Positions 1 to 8,019 of a stretch of DNA of 32,932 bases are shown one piece after another (within the stretch, counting starts at the first letter, position 1; each line of letters begins with the position of its first letter). Position numbers and translations under genes: made by a program. Below the pieces are notes generated by a model. That model did not search any database. It saw only the letters and a program-made list of their open reading frames with translations, and had not been told where the DNA came from. The DNA comes from Bacilli bacterium. Its GTDB lineage: Bacteria; Bacillota_I; Bacilli_A; RFN20; CAG-826. The stretch lies in NCBI GenBank assembly GCA_024408235.1, contig JAKSVF010000018.1, forward strand, positions 1-32,932, read 5' to 3'.

Positions 1-2786
1 ACCGATCCTCGAGAACCAACGAAGTAGCCATCGTCATTAGCCTTCTTGATAATCAAGTGAGCGATGTAATATGTAACGGCGTAACCGTTTCCGATGATAC
101 CTTCAAGTTCCTTATCTAAACGCGCGACAATCTCTGGATCAGGATTATCGCCATACTTTTTGCGGAGATTTCCATAGCAAATCTCACGGATTCTTACATC
201 GGAGTCAGGTAAATTTGCCTGTGGTCCGTATAATCTATCCTTCAAGATCGGGAACGTTCCAATCTGGTCAGCAATGTAATTTGTATTGGTGATAACAATC
301 TCCCTAATCTTGTCCATCGGAAGGATTGGAGTGAACGCATCAATCATCTCACGTGTAGACATAAAATACTGATCAGGTGCTTCTGGAGGAAGACTTCCAT
401 CTTTTACCCTAACCTTAAGAGGATGCATCTTTCCACCTAAGCCTTTGGCATTGATATAGATATCCCTAAGAATTTTGTCCTCAGGATTTACATAGTGGCA
501 GTCGCCTGTGGCACAGACTCTAATGCCCTTCTCATCGCAAGCGTGAATGATATCCAAAATTCCGTTGATGATGCCCATCTCATCAAAAACTTTTCTATCC
601 ACCAAATTCTTGTAGTTTCCCGGTGGTTGGACTTCAACATAATCATAGAACTCAACCGCCTTCATGAGGTCTTCTCTAGAACCTCTTGTTGCGATTTCCC
701 AAATTTCACCATTTTGGCAAGCGGAGCCAAATATGAGATTCTCCCTTTCGGCCACGAGCTCGAACCTTGGAATCTTTGGAACATCTGAAACCGCTAAATA
801 ATCAGTATGAGATTTGGATACGAGCCTATATAAAGCCTTAAGTCCTTCAGCATTCTTCGCTAATGCGATGATGTGACTCGTTCTTAAATGACGGAAATAA
901 TTGTGGTTCTTAGAGACCATTGTCGATAAGTCTCTTTGGGTTAAATCTATGTTATTCTCGGTTAATCTAGCAATAATGACCTGCCAAACAGAGTTTAAAA
1001 CCTCAGCGTCGTAGTCAGCACGGTGAGCGGATTCGTCATCATAAATATCGAGGCCTAGGTTCTTGGATAAGTTTCCTAAACGATGAGCGCGGGCGTCAGG
1101 GAATAAGAAACGAGAGATCGCTAATGTATCAATAACAGGGTTAGGTGCCTTTGGGATTCCGGCCATTTCAAAAATCTTATCCATGAAGCCCATGTCGAAT
1201 GAAGCGTTGTGGGAAACAAGAATGTAGTCTTTAATGAAATCCCTGATGATAAGTGCAGCCTCATGCTCACGAGGCGAGTTTTTGACCATGTCATCAGTGA
1301 TGTGTGTTTTAGCTTGAATCACGTCTGGGATGTGGATGCCTGGATTTACCATGAGGTCTAATCTATCGACAACCATTCCATTTTCGACGATGACACCGCC
1401 GAATTCGGTAACGTGGTCGTAACGGCATGATAAACCGGTAGTTTCGAAGTCGAATACACAGTATTTTCCTTTGGTGAGTTTTGTGTCAACTGGATTCCAC
1501 GCAAGTTTAGGATTGTCAAACATATAGAACTCGCAGCCATAAAGAACCTTAAGTCCAGTCTTCTTGGACATTTCCTCAGCCTTAGGGAAACCTTGGATGA
1601 CGCCATGATCAGTCACAGCTAAGGCCTTCATGCCCATGTTTTTAGCGACTTTACCATAGTCTGCAATATCGCCTGGAGCGTCCATGGCGGACATCTTTGT
1701 GTGGAGATGTAACTCTACACGTTTTTCTTCTTCAGGGTCGTCACGGAGAGGCTTTGATGGGAGATCATCGATGTAATGGAGGAAGATCTGCTTCTCTCCA
1801 TTTCTTGAATCAAGTTCAAAAGAACCCCTTATTTTGTAGGTGTTTCCATTGGCAAGCTCTCCGATTCTTTCTGCGGTTAGTCCATTTTTCGATTCACCAA
1901 AACGTACGTAAATCGCGCTTCTTTCATCTCCGATACCAAATCTTCCGAAGATTTTGCCGCTTCTTCCAACGCGGAAATCGAGATCGAACATAACGCCTTC
2001 GAATTCGACATTACCACCGCTGATACCGAAGATCATTCCGATATCGTTATAGTGTTCGTAATTGCCTTTTCTAAAAATAGCCGTATTGAAAGATGAGCGG
2101 CGAGCCTCTTTTGCGGCAGCCTCTTCTTCTCTCATGAATCTCTGTTCTGCTTCTAAGAGTTCCTGCCTTCTCTTCTCTTCGGCCTCTTCCATCGTTTCAT
2201 CGAATGGATCTTCGCCCCTATCAACTTCTTCGGAGTTGTCTTCGGCGAATAATGGGGCCGTTTCCTCTTCGATGATTGGGGTTGGTTCCTCAACCGGTGT
2301 CAATTCTTCAATCACAGCGGGGATAACAGGTTCTGGCTTAAGTTCAATATCCCCTTTAACGCTCCATGGGTAAAAGAGCCATTTAAGGTATGACTGGAAT
2401 TCATTTACGATCGATTCAAATTCGAGTTTTTCTATTTTGTCAAAAGTTCCGATGACAATCTCATTTGGATGGATTTCTTTAAAAAAGACATCAAGCGGCT
2501 TGAAATAATTTGCAAAATACCAAGGTTCAAAGAGCTTCTTTACATCTCTGAAGCTAGGCTCGTTTACATATGTAAATCTAAGTTCATATTTATATGAGAT
2601 CATCGACAAAGCATTCTTGAAGTCCTCGAGCAACTCAGGATCCCAAGGGTTATTCTTTCTGATCGTCATGTAGAAGACTTTATGGGCAGGCGAATCCCAA
2701 GAAGCCATCTCAAAAGAAAGATCGGAAAAGAAGTCGACCTCTGCTATGCCGATAGATTTTAAGAAACGTTCCATCTTGTCGTTCAT
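1..2786 (-). CDS. polC: DNA polymerase III alpha subunit, PolC type (partial, C-terminal part beyond the window)
   Basis: This is the replicative polymerase of low-GC Gram-positives. About 928 residues are visible from the ATG at 2786. The N-terminal domain (about 1-145) is followed by a Glu/Pro-rich charged linker (about 147-232) and an OB-fold region (about 235-350). The PHP domain begins at HLHTKMSAMDAPG (about 357-369). It is interrupted by a DEDDh proofreading exonuclease that starts at FDFETTG (about 440) and includes a typical SHNASFDMGF segment. The PHP domain then resumes (GDCHYVNPED), and the window ends in GYFVGSRGS, the start of the polymerase core motif that reads GYPVGSRGS in many PolC proteins. 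This arrangement separates PolC from DnaE. The ATG overlaps the rseP stop as ATGA, so translation is probably coupled. The palm, fingers and C-terminus are off the edge. Only the PolC identification is certain. Confidence 0.97.
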   Translation of the reverse strand, partial: MNDKMERFLKSIGIAEVDFFSDLSFEMASWDSPAHKVFYMTIRKNNPWDPELLEDFKNALSMISYKYELRFTYVNEPSFRDVKKLFEPWYFANYFKPLDVFFKEIHPNEIVIGTFDKIEKLEFESIVNEFQSYLKWLFYPWSVKGDIELKPEPVIPAVIEELTPVEEPTPIIEEETAPLFAEDNSEEVDRGEDPFDETMEEAEEKRRQELLEAEQRFMREEEAAAKEARRSSFNTAIFRKGNYEHYNDIGMIFGISGGNVEFEGVMFDLDFRVGRSGKIFGRFGIGDERSAIYVRFGESKNGLTAERIGELANGNTYKIRGSFELDSRNGEKQIFLHYIDDLPSKPLRDDPEEEKRVELHLHTKMSAMDAPGDIADYGKVAKNMGMKALAVTDHGVIQGFPKAEEMSKKTGLKVLYGCEFYMFDNPKLAWNPVDTKLTKGKYCVFDFETTGLSCRYDHVTEFGGVIVENGMVVDRLDLMVNPGIHIPDVIQAKTHITDDMVKNSPREHEAALIIRDFIKDYILVSHNASFDMGFMDKIFEMAGIPKAPNPVIDTLAISRFLFPDARAHRLGNLSKNLGLDIYDDESAHRADYDAEVLNSVWQVIIARLTENNIDLTQRDLSTMVSKNHNYFRHLRTSHIIALAKNAEGLKALYRLVSKSHTDYLAVSDVPKIPRFELVAERENLIFGSACQNGEIWEIATRGSREDLMKAVEFYDYVEVQPPGNYKNLVDRKVFDEMGIINGILDIIHACDEKGIRVCATGDCHYVNPEDKILRDIYINAKGLGGKMHPLKVRVKDGSLPPEAPDQYFMSTREMIDAFTPILPMDKIREIVITNTNYIADQIGTFPILKDRLYGPQANLPDSDVRIREICYGNLRKKYGDNPDPEIVARLDKELEGIIGNGYAVTYYIAHLIIKKANDDGYFVGSRGS

Positions 2787-4120
2787 AATAAGAGGCCAAT
2801 AACGTCTTTGATGATGATTGCGATTCCGAATGCGAGGAGAAGTCCAATACCTATCATCGAGACGATTCCTTTCACTTTATCAGGGATTTTCTTTCCACGA
2901 ATCTTTTCGATGAGGACAACAAGTAATTGCCAGCCATCAAGACCAGGGAATGGTAATAAGTTGAGAATTGCGAGGTTTAATCCAAGGAAACCGCCGTATA
3001 CAAAGAATGTTCTTCCCCAACCAACTGCAGCGCTGGATTGAGATAAAACGCTTCCCATGGCGACCACTGAGCCAACCTGCGAGAAATTGAACGAGAAGAT
3101 TGCTTTAAGGCCTAAACCGATTGAAACGAAATAGTTTCCAACCATTGCGAAACCATCCTTAACTCTTTCGCCGAAGGAATCCCAATACTTGAGAGCTGAG
3201 AACTTAATGTTATCTTCACTTGTCCAAGCAATTGAACCATCTTCATTGGCGCGAGCTTCCGCCTCAAATGTATGCGCGGTCCTAACCTCCTTAAATTGAG
3301 GTCTATCTTCTCTAGAAGATGTCTCAAGGAATTCAAGGCTCATAGAAAGTTTTGAACCAGGCGTAACCTTATAGACACCCCTATCGGTATCCGCTTTATT
3401 GTAGATCCCGAGTTTGGTATCTAATTCGGTTGGGGTGTAGTCGGTTTTTGCGTAATAGAAAGTTGTGCAGCTCAAGAGATCATTTGCTTTGATGTTCTGA
3501 TAAAGATAGATAGCAACCACTGTGTCTGTTGTTCCATCGTGCGTAAAAGTTGCCTTTGAATCTAATACAAAGCCGATTTGGTTGTCCTTTGAGTCAACTG
3601 CGATTTCTGGAGTGTATAAGACAGAGGAGTCTCCGCTGACCGTGACTCCATCAACTGTGCCGTCTGCCCATAATCCATATGCGACGACATTTGAGGTTCC
3701 GTCTGTATATCCGGTATAAATTGCTTCTGTCTGATAATAATTTGGGAATGCAATTGTGTAAATTAAGGTGAAAAGAACACATGTGATAAGATTGACAGTG
3801 ATGCCTGCGACCATGACGAGCGCTTTCTTCCACGCTTTGATACCTGATAAACATCTCTCAGGAGGGACTTCAACTCCTTCTGGTAGTTCGACGCCATCTT
3901 CATACATTGAGACGAATCCGCCAAGAGGGATTGCTCTCAGTGAATAAGTTGTTTCCCCTCTTTTTGTCTTCCAAGAGAAGATCTTAGGTCCAAATCCGAT
4001 TGCATATTCTAAGCAATAGACGTTAAAAGCCTTGGCAACCAATAAGTGGCCAAGTTCATGTGTCGAAATCAAGATTCCGAGCATTACGACTAATACGATT
4101 ACTGTGATTACTGTGTTCAT
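2783..4120 (-). CDS. rseP: Site-2 intramembrane metalloprotease, RseP/RasP family
   Basis: This membrane zinc protease cleaves transmembrane segments such as anti-sigma factors and signal-peptide remnants. The zinc-binding HELGH is at residues 21-25 in the first membrane helix. Further helices lie near 100-125 and 345-445. The third-ligand motif reads NLLPFPGLDGW (387-397), where most family members have LDGG. The central region, about 130-320, is a Tyr/Asp/Thr-rich stretch in which I cannot recognise the usual PDZ core. The 445 residues are slightly more than the roughly 420 typical of Bacilli. The gene starts 2 bp after the dxr stop, with an AGAGAA-type ribosome binding site inside dxr, and ends in a TGA overlapping the polC start. 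It belongs to the cdsA-dxr-rseP-polC operon. The family assignment is firm; the substrate is unknown. Confidence 0.94.
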   Translation of the reverse strand: MNTVITVIVLVVMLGILISTHELGHLLVAKAFNVYCLEYAIGFGPKIFSWKTKRGETTYSLRAIPLGGFVSMYEDGVELPEGVEVPPERCLSGIKAWKKALVMVAGITVNLITCVLFTLIYTIAFPNYYQTEAIYTGYTDGTSNVVAYGLWADGTVDGVTVSGDSSVLYTPEIAVDSKDNQIGFVLDSKATFTHDGTTDTVVAIYLYQNIKANDLLSCTTFYYAKTDYTPTELDTKLGIYNKADTDRGVYKVTPGSKLSMSLEFLETSSREDRPQFKEVRTAHTFEAEARANEDGSIAWTSEDNIKFSALKYWDSFGERVKDGFAMVGNYFVSIGLGLKAIFSFNFSQVGSVVAMGSVLSQSSAAVGWGRTFFVYGGFLGLNLAILNLLPFPGLDGWQLLVVLIEKIRGKKIPDKVKGIVSMIGIGLLLAFGIAIIIKDVIGLLL

Positions 4121-4122
4121 TG

Positions 4123-5262
4123 TTATTTCTCTACGTACGACCTGACGAAGGCTCTAGCTTCTTTATCTGCCGCTAAAATATCGTCTAGTGTAGGTTCAAT
4201 TATATTAGCAATATTTGCTAATGCCAATGAAACAACTTTTTCTATATCAACAAATTTAATCTTTTCTTTAAGGAAGAGATTAACTGCTTCCTCGTTTGCA
4301 CCGTTCAAAATGGCAGGTTTAATGCCTCCTTCTTTGAGAGCATTAATGCAGATAGAAACGGCTGGGTATCGAAGGTTATCGAACTCCCTAAATGTGAAAT
4401 TTCCAAATGAATCAAGGCTGTTTCCTCTAATAGTTTCAGTGAATGCGCGTTTTTCATACAGTGCATAGGAAATTGGACCATGCATATCAGGAGGACAGAC
4501 GTCAGCAATATATGTTCCATCTCTCAATTTGAGAGCAGAGTGAACATATGACTCTCCATGCAAAACCACACGGATATTATCAATTGGCCAGTTATAAAGA
4601 TAGTGAGCCTCAATTACTTCAAAGCCTTTGTTCATCATTGTTGCAGAGTCGATAGTTATCTTAGCGCCCATGCTCCAGGTTGGATGCCTTAAAGCGTCTT
4701 GCACAGTTACACCTTCGAGTTGATTTCTAGTTAATTTTCTAAACGAACCACCACTGCCTGTAATGACCATTTCTTCGACATCATCACGATTAACTTCTCC
4801 AAGACATTTTGCCAAAGCAACATGCTCAGAATCGATAGGCAAAAGGGAGCCGTGGCCCTCTTTTAATAATTTGTTAATGAGTTCTCCTCCGACAACAAGA
4901 GATTCTTTGTTAGATAAAGCGAGAATCTTATTGCATTTAAGAGCGGTTATCGACGGAATCAAGCCTGAGAATCCAACTAGAGCATTTTCAACCATATCAC
5001 AGTTGCTATCCTTAATGATTTCTTCTAGTCCGGTTTCACCGTGATAGAAACGAACATTTGGATAATTTTCTTCAAATGTCGTCCTTTCAATAGAATATAC
5101 CGCTTTAATAGAAGGAAAATCTTCAAGAATTGCGGGTATTTTGTCACTTTGATGCCCAACCGTAATGCCAACAAGAGTAAAAGACTCTCTATCTTTGGCA
5201 AATATATCCAAAGACTGAGAGCCGATATTTCCAGATGCGCCGAGAAGCAATACTTTTCTCAT
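4123..5262 (-). CDS. dxr: 1-deoxy-D-xylulose 5-phosphate reductoisomerase
   Basis: This cytoplasmic enzyme converts DXP to MEP using NADPH and a divalent metal, the committed step of the methylerythritol phosphate route to isoprenoids. The 379 residues are near the usual length. The NADPH loop is GASGNIG (8-14), and ALSNKESLV lies near 115-123. The metal ligands are expected to be Asp144 and Glu146 in LPIDSEH, and Glu215 in MMNKGFEVIEAHYLY. The substrate loop HPTWSMGAKITIDSATM (193-209) is intact. The glycine-rich loop reads ITGSGGSFR, where most homologues have a TASGGPFR-like sequence. The gene starts 1 bp after the cdsA stop and ends 2 bp before rseP. The organism therefore makes isoprenoids by the MEP pathway. 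I see no sign of damage. Confidence 0.97.
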   Translation of the reverse strand: MRKVLLLGASGNIGSQSLDIFAKDRESFTLVGITVGHQSDKIPAILEDFPSIKAVYSIERTTFEENYPNVRFYHGETGLEEIIKDSNCDMVENALVGFSGLIPSITALKCNKILALSNKESLVVGGELINKLLKEGHGSLLPIDSEHVALAKCLGEVNRDDVEEMVITGSGGSFRKLTRNQLEGVTVQDALRHPTWSMGAKITIDSATMMNKGFEVIEAHYLYNWPIDNIRVVLHGESYVHSALKLRDGTYIADVCPPDMHGPISYALYEKRAFTETIRGNSLDSFGNFTFREFDNLRYPAVSICINALKEGGIKPAILNGANEEAVNLFLKEKIKFVDIEKVVSLALANIANIIEPTLDDILAADKEARAFVRSYVEK

Positions 5263-5263
5263 A

Positions 5264-6316
5264 TTAAATGTAAAGTTTGAATCCTACGATACAGGATACG
5301 ATAACAGCTACGATGATAGCATCGAAAATAATGGAATCCGCTCTATCAAGAATTCCGCCATGTCCCCTCAGGATATTACCGTAGTCCTTGATTCCATAAT
5401 GTCTTTTGATGAGTGAGAGAGATAAATCTCCGAGGTCACCGACAAGTGGAATGATGATTGATAATGCAACGATCCAATACCAGTTCTTGAGGTTGAGGAA
5501 CGGCAGGATTGGATAATTGCAAGCAGCTAGAATGAGGCCGATTGCGGATAATGTGATTGCGGTTAAAATGAGGCCGATTGCAAAACCTTCCCAGGTCTTT
5601 TTCGGAGACACTCTCTCGTTAAGTTTATGCTTTCCAAAGAAAATTCCCCCAAAATAGGCATATGTATCGTTGATGCAAGCACCAAAAATTACGAATAAAG
5701 TGAACAAGAATGATGTTAAGTATTTGAATAATGGCGTGCCCGCAACGGATGGGTCTGTACACGTACTTGTGCATATTCCATGATCCGTAAAGAAGAAGAA
5801 TGGAGAATATCTTAAGAAGAATATTGATTGAACTCCCAACCCAACAAGCAAAGTGAATGTTGCGAAATGGGCAACATCATCCCACCCGAAATTTTTGTCA
5901 AAAATTGCAACGGCAAAATAAGAAAAGATCGAGACGGCAACTCCAAGGGTGGAAATCTGAATTGTATTGAAATATTCACTCGTGAAGAATTCCGATAATG
6001 TAACAGTTGGGGCACCTGTTAAACCCATGCACTCCTTTGCCATAGGCCAATAAATGTAGGCAGCGGTAACGATGTATGTGATTACGTATACCCACCAGCC
6101 ATATTTTTTGCCGGTTGAAGCTGAAACTTCCCAAATAGCAACAAATGCCATTAATGAAAAAACGATGAAGAAAGGCCATCCACCTAATATTGCACAAGGG
6201 ACGACAACCGCGATTAATAGAGCGGCCACCAAAAGACGGCTTCTGAGGGAAACTTTGAACTTCTCATCGACCTGATTAATTTGAATCTCTGGCATCTCTA
6301 CTTTTTTCATAGCCAT
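5264..6316 (-). CDS. cdsA: Phosphatidate cytidylyltransferase (CDP-diacylglycerol synthase)
   Basis: This integral membrane enzyme makes CDP-diacylglycerol from phosphatidic acid and CTP, the precursor of phosphatidylglycerol and cardiolipin. The family signature is at residues 301-327, with SLIKRHYGIKDYG, then GHGG and LDRADS. Several hydrophobic segments precede it, consistent with a polytopic protein. At 350 residues it is longer than the 260-290 typical of the family. The extra sequence is a Lys/Glu-rich N-terminus of about 25 residues and loops near 115-200. It heads the cdsA-dxr-rseP-polC operon. The start is uncertain: no good ribosome binding site precedes either the ATG at 6316 or the in-frame ATG at 6310 (MKKVEMPEIQ), and a possible promoter would favour the second. 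uppS, usually found between frr and cdsA, is absent. Confidence 0.95.
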   Translation of the reverse strand: MAMKKVEMPEIQINQVDEKFKVSLRSRLLVAALLIAVVVPCAILGGWPFFIVFSLMAFVAIWEVSASTGKKYGWWVYVITYIVTAAYIYWPMAKECMGLTGAPTVTLSEFFTSEYFNTIQISTLGVAVSIFSYFAVAIFDKNFGWDDVAHFATFTLLVGLGVQSIFFLRYSPFFFFTDHGICTSTCTDPSVAGTPLFKYLTSFLFTLFVIFGACINDTYAYFGGIFFGKHKLNERVSPKKTWEGFAIGLILTAITLSAIGLILAACNYPILPFLNLKNWYWIVALSIIIPLVGDLGDLSLSLIKRHYGIKDYGNILRGHGGILDRADSIIFDAIIVAVIVSCIVGFKLYI

Positions 6317-6319
6317 AAT

Positions 6320-6349
6320 TCTATATTAAATAGAAATCTTTTTATACAA
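6320..6349 (-). promoter_or_regulatory. Possible promoter of cdsA-dxr-rseP-polC
   Basis: On the minus strand TTGTAT (6349-6344) and TATAGA (6325-6320) are 18 bp apart. The predicted start near 6313 lies between the two candidate ATGs of cdsA (6316 and 6310), so it would favour the second with a 3-base leader. Both boxes are imperfect. Confidence 0.33.
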
Positions 6350-6414
6350 GTATATTTATGGAGTTAGCACCCTTATTGCCAATGTTAAGAAAAATATATC
6401 AGAATTTGTTGTTA

Positions 6415-6428
6415 TTACACTTGTGTAA
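6415..6428. repeat. Inverted repeat upstream of cdsA
   Basis: TTACAC-TT-GTGTAA is a 6-bp perfect dyad about 100 bp upstream of cdsA, in the 269-bp gap between frr and cdsA. Apart from this, a possible promoter and the frr terminator, I see nothing in that gap. Confidence 0.4.
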
Positions 6429-6514
6429 ACCATTGAATCCTATTGACAAAACCCCCGTTTATTCACGTTCTCTAGATCAAGGCTTTTAATAAAGAAGGCA
6501 GGATCAGCGTAAAC

Positions 6515-6555
6515 AAAAAAGGCGCAGATGTTCAAACGATTGATTTCTGCACCTT
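6515..6555 (-). terminator. Terminator of pyrH-frr
   Basis: On the minus strand AAGGTGCAGA and TCTGCGCCTT form a 10-bp stem (one G-U) with a 17-base loop, followed by TTTT. It lies 30 bases after the frr stop and separates frr from cdsA. Confidence 0.82.
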
Positions 6556-6585
6556 ATCTTTTGATAGGAAGTCTTAGACAGGAAA

Positions 6586-7131
6586 TTAGATTGTCATGAT
6601 TTCCTTCTGCTTAGAAACAAGAAGTTCGTCAATTGACTTGTTTGATGCGTCTACGACCTTCTGGATGTCTTCTTCGACTCTATCTTTGTAGTCGTCTGAC
6701 ATTGAATCGTCGTCTTTTATGAGTGATAAGTAATCACGTCTGATGTTTCTAACAGCGACTTTAGCGTCATCTGCCAAACCTTTTGCCTGCTTAGCGATAT
6801 CACGTCTTACGTCTTCTGTAAGTGGTGGAATGATGAGACGGATGCAGTCTGCTTCAACCTGTGGGTTGATGCCGAGGTTTGCAGCCTGGAGAGCTGTTGC
6901 GATAGCCTTGATGTCTTCCCTTGAATAAGGTTTAACAACAAGCTGGCGTGGCTCTGGCATATTGATGGATGATAAAGATGCAATATCCATCTTTTCTCCA
7001 TAATAATCACACTGAATGCCTCTAAGCATTGCAGGGTTTGCTCTGCCACTTCTTAATTTTGCAAAATTGTTCTTAAGAGCCTCAATGGTCTTATCCATAT
7101 TGCTCTTTGCTTCGATTACTAAATCGTCCAT
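6586..7131 (-). CDS. frr: Ribosome recycling factor
   Basis: With EF-G, this factor splits post-termination ribosomes. The 181 residues are close to the usual 185. The family features are a long helical bundle with KLRSGRANPAML (26-37), an INMPEPRQLVVKPYSRED segment (57-74) at the domain junction, IPPLTEDVRRDIAKQAK (101-117) and VRNIRRD (127-133). It starts 3 bp after pyrH behind an AAAGGAG ribosome binding site that lies within the end of pyrH. A strong terminator follows at 6515-6555, so pyrH-frr is a closed two-gene unit. In Bacillus this unit normally continues into uppS and cdsA. Confidence 0.97.
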   Translation of the reverse strand: MDDLVIEAKSNMDKTIEALKNNFAKLRSGRANPAMLRGIQCDYYGEKMDIASLSSINMPEPRQLVVKPYSREDIKAIATALQAANLGINPQVEADCIRLIIPPLTEDVRRDIAKQAKGLADDAKVAVRNIRRDYLSLIKDDDSMSDDYKDRVEEDIQKVVDASNKSIDELLVSKQKEIMTI

Positions 7132-7134
7132 ATA

Positions 7135-7857
7135 TTACTCCTTTGAAATGATGCTTCCGACTTTTTCGCCCTTCAACACTTTGATGACATTATTTGAGTC
7201 ATTCATATTGAAGACGTGAATCTTGATGTTTGTGTTGCTTAACATCGCAACTGCTGTTAAATCCATAACTCCGAGCTTTTTCTCGACAACTTCCTGATAT
7301 GTGAGGTGTTCGATGAGTTTTGCATCTGGGTTGACTCTTGGATCTGAGTCTAGAACGCCCTCCACTCCATTCTTGCCCATGAGGATTGCTTCGGTTCCAA
7401 CGTCTAACGCTCTTAATGTAGCGCAAGAATCGGTTGTGAAGAATGGTGAGCCAGTACCGCCCGCAAAGATGACTACACGGCCATTGTTTAAATGGTGGAC
7501 TGCCTTACGTTTGATATAAGGTTCGCAGACCTGAGGGACATTGATTGCAGACATAACTCTTGTATCGAGCCCAATTTCTTCGAATGCAGACTGAAGAGCA
7601 AGAGCGTTCATGATGGTGCCAAGCATTCCCATATAATCGCCTGTTGACTGGTCAATTCCGACTTTTTCAGCAAGTCTTCCTCTCCAAATGTTTCCGGCTC
7701 CAACGACTACTGCGACATGAACTCCAAGGTCTGTTGCTTCTTTTACAGTTTTGGCAACAGAGTCTAATTTTGTCTTGTCATAGCAAGACTTGTCTTTGGT
7801 ATCCTGCAAGGATTCACCCGAGACTTTAATGATTACAGATTTATATAATGGTTCCAT
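7135..7857 (-). CDS. pyrH: UMP kinase
   Basis: This enzyme phosphorylates UMP to UDP with ATP, in pyrimidine nucleotide supply. It belongs to the amino acid kinase fold. From the ATG at 7857 it is 240 residues, the normal length. The N-terminal ATP-binding IIKVSGESLQ (8-17), VVVGAGNIWRGR and the MGMLGTIMNALALQ segment are all typical, as is the AGGTGSPFFTTDS nucleotide loop. The reading frame stays open 54 codons further upstream, but that extension has no family similarity and crosses the promoter region. No Shine-Dalgarno sequence precedes the ATG; instead a perfect TATAAT ends 9 bases upstream, suggesting an almost leaderless message. The gene is divergent from the protease gene at 8020. 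Confidence 0.95.
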   Translation of the reverse strand: MEPLYKSVIIKVSGESLQDTKDKSCYDKTKLDSVAKTVKEATDLGVHVAVVVGAGNIWRGRLAEKVGIDQSTGDYMGMLGTIMNALALQSAFEEIGLDTRVMSAINVPQVCEPYIKRKAVHHLNNGRVVIFAGGTGSPFFTTDSCATLRALDVGTEAILMGKNGVEGVLDSDPRVNPDAKLIEHLTYQEVVEKKLGVMDLTAVAMLSNTNIKIHVFNMNDSNNVIKVLKGEKVGSIISKE

Positions 7858-7866
7858 ATTGCATAT

Positions 7867-7872
7867 ATTATA
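7867..7872 (-). promoter_or_regulatory. -10 box of the pyrH promoter
   Basis: A consensus TATAAT lies on the minus strand, with its last base 10 positions before the A of the pyrH ATG. Initiation seven bases downstream would fall near 7860, leaving about 3 untranslated bases. No convincing -35 box is found at 15-19 bp spacing, so confidence is moderate. A second TATAAT at 7897-7902 is an alternative. Confidence 0.5.
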
Positions 7873-7963
7873 CATAAAAATTGTACCGACGATAGGATTA
7901 TAAAAAGATAACCAAAGTATCATCACCAAATTTGAGTTGGCTTCCGTAAATAGCAAAACCCGT

Positions 7964-8000
7964 TTGATTACATTGACATAAGTTGTACAATATATATAGA
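7964..8000 (+). promoter_or_regulatory. Promoter of the secreted protease operon
   Basis: Two overlapping sigma-A-like solutions exist. One is TTGATT (7964-7969), 16 bp, TACAAT (7986-7991). The other is TTGACA (7973-7978), 16 bp, TATAGA (7995-8000). Either leads to a short leader carrying the strong AAGGGGG ribosome binding site at 8007-8013. It is divergent from pyrH. Confidence 0.6.
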
Positions 8001-8019
8001 AATAAAAAGGGGGTCTCAA

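Noticed and set aside
2062..2373. Serine-rich open frame opposite polC
   Set aside because: It is the antisense of the Glu/Pro-rich linker of polC, whose composition creates long antisense Ser runs. It has no independent coding signs. The same applies to other open frames antisense to long genes.
6363..6388. CIRCE-like heat-shock operator (TTAGCACCC) upstream of cdsA
   Set aside because: Only one half-site resembles TTAGCACTC; the required GAGTGCTAA partner at 9-base spacing is absent.
6443..6476. Plus-strand TTGACA in the frr-cdsA gap
   Set aside because: No -10 hexamer at 15-19 bp spacing and no plus-strand gene downstream.
7858..8019. Upstream in-frame extension of pyrH by 54 codons
   Set aside because: The extra residues are low-complexity and unlike UMP kinase, have no ribosome binding site, and span the pyrH -10 box and the divergent protease promoter. 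The 240-residue form has the family's normal length.
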